DNA from: Blautia liquoris
Lineage (GTDB): Bacteria > Bacillota > Clostridia > Lachnospirales > Lachnospiraceae
Assembly (NCBI RefSeq): GCF_015159595.1
Contig: NZ_CP063304.1
Span: 3,162,001-3,226,000, forward strand
DNA length: 64,000 nucleotides
Reading direction: 5' to 3'
Shown: positions 23,509 to 31,847 of the stretch, piece after piece
Position numbering within the stretch: position 1 is the first letter of the stretch
Layout of the letters: each line of letters starts with the position of its first letter
Made by a program: the position numbers and the translations under genes
Notes under the pieces: model-generated
What the model was told of the DNA's origin: nothing
The model's database searches: none
The model's input: only the letters and a program-made list of their open reading frames with translations

Positions 23509-26067
23509 TTATTCACTAGCGGGATACGACCACTGCGTGACGTTAAAGCCGGGGCAGGTATAGTCAAATCGTCCACTTCCATAGTGGGAACGCAGATATG
23601 GAGAGGATACCAGGTCATCAGGAATCTCAACCGATTTTCCATCGACTGAAAATCCCTCTGAGAGACCAAATTCCAATCGTCCGCTACTAGGTGAGTCGAA
23701 GGTAAACTTTTCTCCCTCCTGAACAACCTTTGCAGCGAGCATTTTTTTTATGAAATCGGTGAAACTGGCGTCCTCGCGCCTGCTGCCACATTCAGCCAGC
23801 CATACAGTCTCATTACCAAAAGAAATCAGTTCTCTTCCGGCATATAGACCCTCTTTGCGGAAGGAATGCGGTGCACTTGAGTAGATTGCTACATAGCTGT
23901 CCACCTTACGGCCAAAGGTCCATCCAGCTTCGGAAATAACTTCATCAAACTTTCGAGCATTGAAATGGCAGTGTGTCATCCAGATGTCCGGATTATTTAC
24001 ATTATGCCAGATGACCGCTAGTGTACGACCGTGCATCAGCACCCGTGGCAAAAACGCCTGCCCGGCCCAGTAATCCGGACGCAGACCGCTTCCCTCTGCA
24101 ACATTGTTTGGTGAGGAAAAGAAAATACTGATATCGCCTGGTAGCACAATCATCGACGAGATAAAATGCATATCGCATTTCCCAACATTATGATCGCGGA
24201 CCCCACCGATCATGTACTCCGGCGTACGTCGAATTGTAAAATCAGCATTGTGCTTGTCGAAATGCATGATTCCTTCTTTGAATGTAAAGGTCGCCGGCGT
24301 AAAGTTATCAGCCAGCTCACAAAGTGCTTTCGGCGGCACATAGTAGCTGAACGCCATTTCCTGATTGGCGAACTTCATGTTGGTCGGTGCATTGCCAAAG
24401 AAGATCCAAAACAGACCATTTATGGTGCTGGAGAACCTGGTTCGCAATGGCATGTTGTAGCTACGTCCCCGCGGTGTTGCCATTACGCCTTCAAAATCAC
24501 TGACTGCAAAGATGAAGGTCAGAAAATCAAGTAGAATATTCACCATGTTGCGCAGCAGATATTCCTCACGCGGCAGTACCTCCCGAAGTACCAGGAGTGC
24601 CGAGATTGTCACGGGCAGATAAGAGTCTGAATGCGGCTCGTCAAAGCCCACGCGGCAGCGCTGGTTCAGCCATTCTACAAGGTGCATGCGCCCCTTCAGG
24701 GAATGATACATCCCGTTTTGACCGCAGTTTGTGAAAATGTCTTCGGGATACAAAAGGCCTGCCAGATATTCACAGACGTGAAATCCGACCCTGTGGTTTT
24801 CTGAGCAGTAGAACATAGATGAGGTTCCCGGTTCATCCACCCAGTAACGAAAATTAAGAGCGGCTTGTTTCACCATTTGCGTGATCTCCGTAGCAAGGAG
24901 GCCAGCTTCTCGATCCTCCCACATCAGCCATAAAAGCGGCATCAAATCGAAATCAGCACAGTCGGCGCGCCGTTCAATTTTATCACACATGACGCGGATT
25001 TTGTCGGCATCAATTTCGTCGGCCCGACCCAGACGGTAGAGTCCAAGCGCATTCCCCTGAGCGGCCAGACGTTCCAGCGATTGCTGCCGTCTTTCTTCGA
25101 AATGCTCCCAGCCGGGATAAGGGGCCAGAACCTCAACCATTGTGAAATTTAAGACTTTCTCCGTTAGCATCGCGCCATTGGAAAGTAGCCAGGTTAAGTC
25201 AACTTGATACTCTCCGGGCTCATTGATTCCTTCGAGTGCGATATTCTCTTCCGCATCAGCTACACTTTTAGGGTCATCTGCGCTTCCACACACTGAGGAT
25301 ATTATCATATCACCTTTTTCGGATACAACCTGCAGCCTAACCTGACAATGCGAAAGCGGAAAGCCGCCCACATACAGTTTCGGTATTTCGCCCTGCACAT
25401 AGCTGTCGTCTTCCATATGGGTCTCCATCTGGCTGCGAATAATTTCCGTCCTTACTTCTTCGTCCATGCTTAACGGTACGGTAGCATACAGCTGAGCCTG
25501 GCTAGAGACGAGTTCCATGCTGAAGCTGATGCCCGTTCCTCTGTCAATTTTTCCCGTGACGACCATCACAATATTTTTTCCGGCGTTCAGATGAAGCGTG
25601 ATTGTTTCGAAGTTCGTGTTTTCCTCATGCTCAAACACATAGCTGCGGGGATGCTTTCTGTCATAGAAGTCTTTATTATCGTAAACAGTACTGCCGTTTA
25701 GTAGCATTACCAGCCGACATTCGTGTGTCCGCACGGTAATATCCTGCACGCTTTCACTTTCCAGCTCCAGATAAATCGGCATCAATGCCACCTTCTCCAT
25801 CACATAGTAGTGTCCAGCGGCATACCTGGGCGACTGCGCATCACATACCGTCCATTTGCCCTCCATCCCGCAGAGCATAAAGGTATTAAATTCCTGAAAC
25901 TCCTTATTGGCAAAGTCTATCTGTGCCTGTGCCAGCATCTGCTCCATATAAGCGTGTGAAGCTTTGCTCGTGCGTTCTCCCGGATAGTCTTCCTCCAAAA
26001 CACCCGCCACCATAAAAGGTCGGATCATTTTGCCCGGAGCCAGCTCCTTTTTAAAGTACGTATCCAT
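23509..26067 (-). CDS. Large uncharacterised protein, possible polysaccharide lyase or hydrolase
   Basis: An 852-residue protein without signal peptide. The ATG at 26067 follows AGGAGG. I do not recognise a family. Residues about 90-300 look beta-rich (VRTHECRLVMLLNGSTVYDN, HLNAGKNIVMVVTGK), resembling the accessory modules of the adjacent GH105. Residues about 320-580 look helical with aromatic runs (NFRYWVDEPGTSSMFYCSEN, HRVGFHVCEYLAGLL, GFDEPHSDSYLPV), like an alpha/alpha toroid. The C-terminal 270 residues again look beta-rich. This toroid-plus-sandwich order is seen in several lyase families, but that is a resemblance, not an assignment. It sits between a sugar-binding lipoprotein and a GH105 enzyme. 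Confidence 0.75.
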   Translation of the reverse strand: MDTYFKKELAPGKMIRPFMVAGVLEEDYPGERTSKASHAYMEQMLAQAQIDFANKEFQEFNTFMLCGMEGKWTVCDAQSPRYAAGHYYVMEKVALMPIYLELESESVQDITVRTHECRLVMLLNGSTVYDNKDFYDRKHPRSYVFEHEENTNFETITLHLNAGKNIVMVVTGKIDRGTGISFSMELVSSQAQLYATVPLSMDEEVRTEIIRSQMETHMEDDSYVQGEIPKLYVGGFPLSHCQVRLQVVSEKGDMIISSVCGSADDPKSVADAEENIALEGINEPGEYQVDLTWLLSNGAMLTEKVLNFTMVEVLAPYPGWEHFEERRQQSLERLAAQGNALGLYRLGRADEIDADKIRVMCDKIERRADCADFDLMPLLWLMWEDREAGLLATEITQMVKQAALNFRYWVDEPGTSSMFYCSENHRVGFHVCEYLAGLLYPEDIFTNCGQNGMYHSLKGRMHLVEWLNQRCRVGFDEPHSDSYLPVTISALLVLREVLPREEYLLRNMVNILLDFLTFIFAVSDFEGVMATPRGRSYNMPLRTRFSSTINGLFWIFFGNAPTNMKFANQEMAFSYYVPPKALCELADNFTPATFTFKEGIMHFDKHNADFTIRRTPEYMIGGVRDHNVGKCDMHFISSMIVLPGDISIFFSSPNNVAEGSGLRPDYWAGQAFLPRVLMHGRTLAVIWHNVNNPDIWMTHCHFNARKFDEVISEAGWTFGRKVDSYVAIYSSAPHSFRKEGLYAGRELISFGNETVWLAECGSRREDASFTDFIKKMLAAKVVQEGEKFTFDSPSSGRLEFGLSEGFSVDGKSVEIPDDLVSSPYLRSHYGSGRFDYTCPGFNVTQWSYPASE

Positions 26068-26096
26068 GATTCTTTCAAACCTCCTTCTGTCCGTCC

Positions 26097-26123
26097 GTAC
26101 CCCGCTATCATTTCGCGGGGTAC
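26097..26123 (-). promoter_or_regulatory. Intercistronic hairpin after the binding-protein gene
   Basis: GTACCCCGC (26097-26105) pairs perfectly with GCGGGGTAC (26115-26123). It lies between the solute-binding gene and the large enzyme gene and lacks a T-run, consistent with message stabilisation or partial attenuation. Confidence 0.6.
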
Positions 26124-26186
26124 TTGTCTGTATAGCGATCGCGGTCATCGAACCCGTGACCGATACTTTTCATATTGCCGGCAATG

Positions 26187-27806
26187 CTACTTTTCTGCCT
26201 CCAATTTTTCAAAAAGTTTAACCTTATCATCGATGATTTTCTGCCCATCATGTTTCAGGTAATTATCCAGTACTGCATCATACTCTGAATCAAACTTATC
26301 CGGATCGCAGGCGATCAGTCGTGGCAACTCATCCTCGATACTAGGTACAAGACCAGAATACTTTTTATCAGCCTCGGTTTGAATTCCCTGGAAATAGTAG
26401 TCTGTCTGCCCGCCAACCGTAGCGACCTTATCAGATTCTTGCGCTAACTGTGTCGACTTTGCTTTTACCTCATCCATTCCCTCTGTAGAATCCTCATACC
26501 CATAAGGTGCCCCGTTATAAATGATACCTAGATCACCTACTGTAAGGCGTTCGAAGTCATCGTCGGATGCAGCTTTTTCCTCATCGGTATGAGGAATGGT
26601 AACAACTTTATTTCCATCCATCTTGTAATGGACGCCTTCAAATCCATACGACAGAACTTTAGCATTATCATAATCTGCAAGCCAGTCGAGATATTTGACC
26701 GCGGTTTCGGGATGCTTGCAAGTAGAAGGAATCGAAATGTACATACCGTTCGGTGTGTATACTCTGTTGAACTGTTCTCCATTCACATTGTCAAGGTAGA
26801 AGGGAACAATCTCCGCCTTGGGATCCGCCTCATAAAGAGCCTCTACGCCTGTAAGGACAGCATTTGCGTCTTGGGCAAAGGCTAGAGTACGGCCATTACT
26901 CAAAAGACCGTTGAATGCTGTATAAGAAGTGTCTGTATCCGTCAAGAACTCTGGATCTACCAGATCTTCGTTGTATAACTGATTCAAGTACTTTACGCCT
27001 TCCTTGTAACCTGGCCAAAAACGCTCATCGTAACAAGCATGCATTTCGTCTGTCAGATTACTGGTTTCAAGAAAGGACCAGATAATGGGCCTAGTCTGCG
27101 TTGCATTCCATGCACCGACCATACCTAATGGATACATTTCTCCGCCTTGATTTGAGGGGTCCAGATCTTTAAATTGTCTGATCAGTTTTGTAAAGTCATC
27201 AATGCTCATATGATAGTAACCGTTTTCATCGGTCTTGAGCTCATATCCGACTTGATCCAGCCAGTCTTTCCGGATATAAGTGGTCTGCCATCCGACTAGA
27301 GAACGCTTCGCTGGTATCGCCCATTGTTTTCCCTCTGACTGTCCATAAGGCAGGGCATCCGCAAGATTTTTCTTCAGATTAGCTCCGTACTTATCAATTA
27401 GATCACTCAACTCCACGAGGCCGCCGTCCCTACCATATTGCGTAATCAGATTGCTGTCATAGCTGTAGATAATATCAGGTGCTGAACCGGAAGCCATCAT
27501 CGTATTAATCTTCTGGGTCTCCTCATTTCTGGGCACTGCAACATATTTCAGTTTTATATTGTTTGGATCTCCAAACTTTTTCTGAATCCAGTGCGTCCAG
27601 TAATTTTTAGTTGCGCTTCCATAGGTCTCCGTCGTGTTGCCTCGGTCATACACCATAACAGTAAGTTGTTCTGTATCACCAGATTTCTTATCTGCTGCCT
27701 TACTGTAGGAACCATTTGAACCTCCGCCGCATCCGGCCAGACTAAGTGCCAAAACCGATGTCAATACTCCGCAAAATATCTGTTTACCTAATTTCATCTT
27801 TCTCAT
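26187..27806 (-). CDS. Extracellular solute-binding lipoprotein, YtcQ/LipO type
   Basis: A 539-residue lipoprotein (lipobox SLAGC, Cys26), longer than family 1 binding proteins and typical of the LplA/YtcQ group. Hallmarks are TVMVYDRGNTTETYG, IQKKFGDPNNIKLKYVAVPR and NTMMASGSAPDIIY. The ATG follows GGGAGGT. YtcQ-type proteins usually pair with LplB/LplC permeases, and both are encoded upstream, though a decayed intron now separates them. Complex uronate-containing oligosaccharides are a likely ligand class. Confidence 0.88.
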   Translation of the reverse strand: MRKMKLGKQIFCGVLTSVLALSLAGCGGGSNGSYSKAADKKSGDTEQLTVMVYDRGNTTETYGSATKNYWTHWIQKKFGDPNNIKLKYVAVPRNEETQKINTMMASGSAPDIIYSYDSNLITQYGRDGGLVELSDLIDKYGANLKKNLADALPYGQSEGKQWAIPAKRSLVGWQTTYIRKDWLDQVGYELKTDENGYYHMSIDDFTKLIRQFKDLDPSNQGGEMYPLGMVGAWNATQTRPIIWSFLETSNLTDEMHACYDERFWPGYKEGVKYLNQLYNEDLVDPEFLTDTDTSYTAFNGLLSNGRTLAFAQDANAVLTGVEALYEADPKAEIVPFYLDNVNGEQFNRVYTPNGMYISIPSTCKHPETAVKYLDWLADYDNAKVLSYGFEGVHYKMDGNKVVTIPHTDEEKAASDDDFERLTVGDLGIIYNGAPYGYEDSTEGMDEVKAKSTQLAQESDKVATVGGQTDYYFQGIQTEADKKYSGLVPSIEDELPRLIACDPDKFDSEYDAVLDNYLKHDGQKIIDDKVKLFEKLEAEK

Positions 27807-28074
27807 GTGACATTACCTCCCTGTAAAGTTAATTTCATTTGGCAGTCTGGATTCATTCATAACAGTTCAGACAACTATTTTTAAGCAGCTATTTGAAACG
27901 TTAAACTTAATCCACCTTGACTGCATGGATACTTGACAGCGCTGGTAGCCTTACGAAGCATTTGCTCTAAAATGTCTCGTTGCAGCGCTTTTATTGTGTT
28001 TCAGATGAAGCGTATATCTATCGTCAATCTGCCACACTTGACAGAATAACTTCACTCATTTAGTAAAATCATAT

Positions 28075-28531
28075 CTTGCGATATGAAATCCTTTCCAGAA
28101 CCGTGCAGCTTTTCCGCATACGGCTCTTCCTAATCATTTCTACATCTCTTTAAGATATCGCCCTGCTTCACTTCTGTACTCGAATCCTGCCAGATAATCA
28201 TCCGCATATACTACCAGAAAGCTGTCTCCGTCCTCCAACACCCCGACCTTCAGATATTTCCGGATCAGACCCAGAATGTTCGGATCCTGAATGTAGTAGG
28301 TGACAAACTTCAGAACCCATTCATGATCCATATGGTCAGAATCCTTTGATGTTTGCATCTACTACGTAATTGATACACTTACGTACAATGCTGATACATA
28401 GATCTTTGACTGCCATGTGGCAATCCTGTTTCGAGCGGAATCCATACATGTTGTTCTATAACTTTGGTTCATATACGGGCTTCCAGTATCTTCTTTAAGC
28501 CGAGTTGTACAATCTTGTCTTCATAGGACGC
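28075..28531 (-). mobile_element. Decayed group II intron (reverse transcriptase fragments and domain V)
   Basis: Read on the minus strand, frames next to the permease stop give YEDKIVQLGLKKILEA, then in another frame MYGFRSKQDCHMAVKDL and INYVVDANIKGF, then after a deletion DHMDHEWVLKFVTYYIQDPN and YADDYLAGFEYR. These are the palm motifs of intron-encoded maturases, including the catalytic YADD. Downstream, 28098-28126 reads GAGCCGTATGCGG... to ACGGTTC, matching intron domain V. The 5' half of the intron and part of the palm are missing and frames are shifted, so it is inactive. It lies between the LplC-type permease and the solute-binding gene. Confidence 0.85.
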
Positions 28532-28533
28532 GC

Positions 28534-29412
28534 TTATCCTTTAACGGAACCGATCATAACACCCTTGACAAAGTATTTCTGCAACCAAGGATAAACAACC
28601 AAAACCGGGATCATGCTGAAAATCAAGCAGGAGGCTTTAATTGTTTCTGCGATCAAGTTTCCCTTCATTTCTGGAATGTCCTCGATCATGGAACTCACCT
28701 GGCTTGATTGAATGAGCTGACGCAGGCGCAGCTGAATCGTAAACATCCTCTCATCGTTGATGTAGAGGATTGCATCCATAAATCCATTCCAGCGACTTAC
28801 CGCGTAGAACAAGACCATCGTTGCCAGCATGGCTTTGGAGACGGGAAGTACAATCTTTAACAGCACCACCAAGTCATTGGCTCCATCCACATAGGCTGAC
28901 TCTTCCAATTCTCTTGGAAGCGATTGAAAAAAGCTCTTCATCAAAATCATATTATAGGTAGACAGCGCGGTCGGAAGAACTAGTACCCAGAAAGTATCGA
29001 GCAATCCGAGCGATTTTATGTTTAAGTATCCCGGAATCATACCCCCACTGAAATACATGGTAAAAAGAATATAAAGTAGGATCGGTGATTTAAACTTCAA
29101 GCCCGGTCTGGAAAGTGGGTAGGCGCATAATATTGTCATCGCCACACTTATTATCGTGTACACTGCTGTTAAAATCAGTGTAAACCACATGGAACGCATT
29201 AATCCCTTATTATTAAATACAGCTTTGTAGGCGGAAAGATCTATCTTCTTTGGCAAAAGTAGAACATCTCCCCTGATTACAGATGTTTTGTCGGAAAAGG
29301 ACACCGCCAGTACATGCAAAAATGGAAATAAACAGCATGCCGCGATAAACACTACTACCAACACTGTCACTATTTTAAATCCATCAACTTTCTTGATTTT
29401 CTTAAGCTTCAT
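28534..29412 (-). CDS. Sugar ABC permease, LplC/YtcP type
   Basis: A 292-residue permease with six helices. The EAA-type loop ESAYVDGANDLVVLL is near residue 180 and the tail YFVKGVMIGSVKG is characteristic of the LplC subfamily. The long periplasmic-side loop after helix 1 (DKTSVIRGDVLLLPKKIDLS) is also typical. It follows the LplB gene by 13 bp. The decayed intron begins two bases past its stop without damaging the coding region. Confidence 0.92.
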   Translation of the reverse strand: MKLKKIKKVDGFKIVTVLVVVFIAACCLFPFLHVLAVSFSDKTSVIRGDVLLLPKKIDLSAYKAVFNNKGLMRSMWFTLILTAVYTIISVAMTILCAYPLSRPGLKFKSPILLYILFTMYFSGGMIPGYLNIKSLGLLDTFWVLVLPTALSTYNMILMKSFFQSLPRELEESAYVDGANDLVVLLKIVLPVSKAMLATMVLFYAVSRWNGFMDAILYINDERMFTIQLRLRQLIQSSQVSSMIEDIPEMKGNLIAETIKASCLIFSMIPVLVVYPWLQKYFVKGVMIGSVKG

Positions 29413-29425
29413 AGATTTCTCTCCT

Positions 29426-30394
29426 TTACCAGATACCGTCGCCGGTTATGCGCTTACTAAAGGCATTGGCGCTGATTACCAGTACAAAGTTGATTACCGA
29501 CTGTGCAAGTCCCACCGCAGTACCGATACTGAAGTCTCCCTGTTCTAGTCCCACTCGATATACGAAGGTGCTGATTACATCGCCTACCTCCATTACCGTG
29601 CTGTTCTGCATAACATAAGGCTGTTCGAATCCGATGCTCGCCATACCGCCTACCGCCATAATCAGCATAATTGCAATTGTACCTTTGATACAGGGAAGCG
29701 TGATGGCTGTCATCATCCGGAATCTGGAACATCCATCCACGCGAGCTGCATCATAAATTTCTTGATCTATTCCCGTCATCGCGGAAAGATATATGATTGT
29801 GTTCCATCCAAGGCTCTGCCAAACACCGACGATGAAATAGGTAAATATCCACCAGGGCTTACTGGTGAGGAAGGGAACCTCGCCACCACCAAAGGTTTTA
29901 ATAATCGTGTTGATCATTCCTGATGAAGCAAAAAACTGATACATCATGCCACCTACCACTGACCAGGAAATAAAGTGTGGCAGATAGATGAAAGTCTGTA
30001 CGGCTTTTTTAAAAAATTTATGAGTGATTTCGTTTAGAAACAATGCCAGAATAATCGGCAGTGGAAAGCCTAATACCAGGCCAAGCACATTTAATACCAT
30101 TGTGTTCCGAACGGCTCGCCAGAAGGTGGCAGAATGGGACACTCGTTCAAAAAATTCCATGCCGACCCATTGGCTGCCCCAGATTCCCTTAAACATGTTG
30201 TAATCTTTAAAGGCGATAACGACACCGGGCATGGCGCGGTAGCAAAACAGGAAATAGTACAAAACCGGCAAAACCAGCATTGCATAAAGCATCCAGTGTC
30301 TTCGAAGATAGGCCAACGTACTATTACGCTTTTTTAACCCCTTTGCTGCCCCCATCTGGCTGCTATTTGGTAAATTTTTTTTCTCTTTTTTCAT
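29426..30394 (-). CDS. Sugar ABC permease, LplB/YteP type
   Basis: A 322-residue permease with six helices. The ATG at 30394 has GGAGG at six bases; the ATG at 30400 overlaps the site. Family markers are the first helix LYAMLVLPVLYYFLFCY, GVVIAFKDYNMFKGIWGS and the EAA-type loop DAARVDGCSRFRMM near residue 225. It pairs with the LplC-type subunit and the YtcQ-type lipoprotein. No ATPase gene is linked. An upstream transposase relic lies on the opposite strand. Confidence 0.92.
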   Translation of the reverse strand: MKKEKKNLPNSSQMGAAKGLKKRNSTLAYLRRHWMLYAMLVLPVLYYFLFCYRAMPGVVIAFKDYNMFKGIWGSQWVGMEFFERVSHSATFWRAVRNTMVLNVLGLVLGFPLPIILALFLNEITHKFFKKAVQTFIYLPHFISWSVVGGMMYQFFASSGMINTIIKTFGGGEVPFLTSKPWWIFTYFIVGVWQSLGWNTIIYLSAMTGIDQEIYDAARVDGCSRFRMMTAITLPCIKGTIAIMLIMAVGGMASIGFEQPYVMQNSTVMEVGDVISTFVYRVGLEQGDFSIGTAVGLAQSVINFVLVISANAFSKRITGDGIW

Positions 30395-30499
30395 TCCCAT
30401 CCTCCATTCTTTACATATAATCTCTCGGAATCTCTAAGTCAGTAAATTCAAAACTTTCAGATCATTTTTTTATTAAAATCTCCCACCTTTTGTCAAAAC

Positions 30500-31360
30500 C
30501 ACTTGACAGTTTATTCGAAAGATGCGGCAATTCGCGCCTATGATCAAAAAGTACCGTTCGCTTGCGGGCGACATACAATTTTCGATTGGAGGCGATTTTT
30601 GTTACCTGTTAACTCTGGCGGTCATTCCGCCTATCAAGACTTTGTTCCTAAAAATCTTCGTAAATACTATCCTAATCTGATTCTATTTCCCGTTCTACCT
30701 GGACTGTTTTTCTGTTATTAAATCCAGCTTCAAAGCATGATTCACACGGTTTTCTGCTTAACCTTTTCAGAATGAAAAGTTTTCTTCCTGACTTTAATGT
30801 CGCAAAGATTCTTCTGAATTTTACACATGATGCAATGCCTTATTATAAATATTTCAGACGGGCACATACCACACCTTTTATTGACCTTAGTGGAAAAGGT
30901 GAGGTCAAACTGCCTTACAAGGATGACTTCACCCTTGGCAAAGATGGGGTTGCTATATGCGGGGGAGGCGGATGATGAACCATGATTGTTCTGAAACTTC
31001 CAAACACCGTGTGAAATCCAGATGCTCCTTAGCCAGTAGAAAATATGGATGCTCCTGTGAACATCCCTGCTCTGATTCTAGATATAGAAGAACCGTGCAT
31101 GTGGCAGCGAATGATAATCCAAGGCTATTTAATATTCCACCTCGTGACTCTGATGAAAGGAAGCTTGAGTATCATGCAAGAACTTCTGCAGAACGTTCAA
31201 ATAAACGTGAGAAATTAGGCTTTAAATTAGAAGACGGCAGACATCGCTCAACTAAGACGTGGTACTGCGCCTCTATCACATCCTGATGTTACAACATCTG
31301 GATTCCTGGGATATGCCCTTTGAATCTGCCTTCAGAAAGTTGATTCTGCAAGCGGCATAA
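30500..31360 (+). pseudogene. Decayed DDE transposase
   Basis: Three frames in succession encode parts of one transposase: NVAKILLNFTHDAMPYYKYF with PFIDLSGKGEVKLPYKDDFT (30790-30950), then MNHDCSETSKHRVKSRCSLA, SRKYGCSCEHPCSDS and RLFNIPPRDSDE up to RSTKTWYC, then after a frameshift near 31268 RLYHILMLQHLDSWDMPFES with FRKLILQAA and a stop at 31360. A shift also lies near 30960. The Cys-rich centre and ARTSAERSNKREK resemble a clostridial IS transposase group. The 5' part (30503-30721) is not clearly related. Terminal inverted repeats were not found. Confidence 0.78.
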
Positions 31361-31847
31361 TCCAATTTTATTATAACCGATTTTTCAAGCATAACGACAG
31401 TTATGTCTATTTCTCATATTCTTTTTTCATCATTTATTTCATTTTAGATAATATTCACTTTTCAATGTTCTGTTGCCAACAGTGCTGGCATGATCAATTA
31501 ACATTCCGAGAGATCATTTACATTTTCTATGTATCTTTAATGTTCTTAGCATCAATATAGCACTAATTCATCTCACAGTCAACAATTATTCTATAATTTC
31601 TGTATTATTTATTTTTGATATTTTTTCGTGTGATTTGGAGTATCCATACAGTAAATTGCACTCAAAGTGATATTGTACAAAATGCAAATCTCTTTTTTGT
31701 GCATTTTTGCTATAGCATATTTTTAAATTTCCATGTATTTTTATATATATAAGTTCTACGAATTATGTAGGTTTTATTTTGTTACATAAATTATGTTTCA
31801 TTTTTAAATATCGAAAAGAATTAGCAAATATACTAGGAGGTTTTTAT
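31361..31847. other. AT-rich non-coding stretch before the GH2 gene
   Basis: No gene is seen. The stretch is very AT-rich and probably holds the GH2 promoter. A CTAC-N7-GTAG dyad lies near 31756-31770. No clear -35/-10 pair with good spacing was identified. Confidence 0.4.

Noticed and set aside
30503-30721. A 72-codon plus-strand frame as an independent gene.
   Set aside because: It sits at the 5' side of a frameshifted transposase relic and ends abruptly, so it was treated as part of the decayed element.
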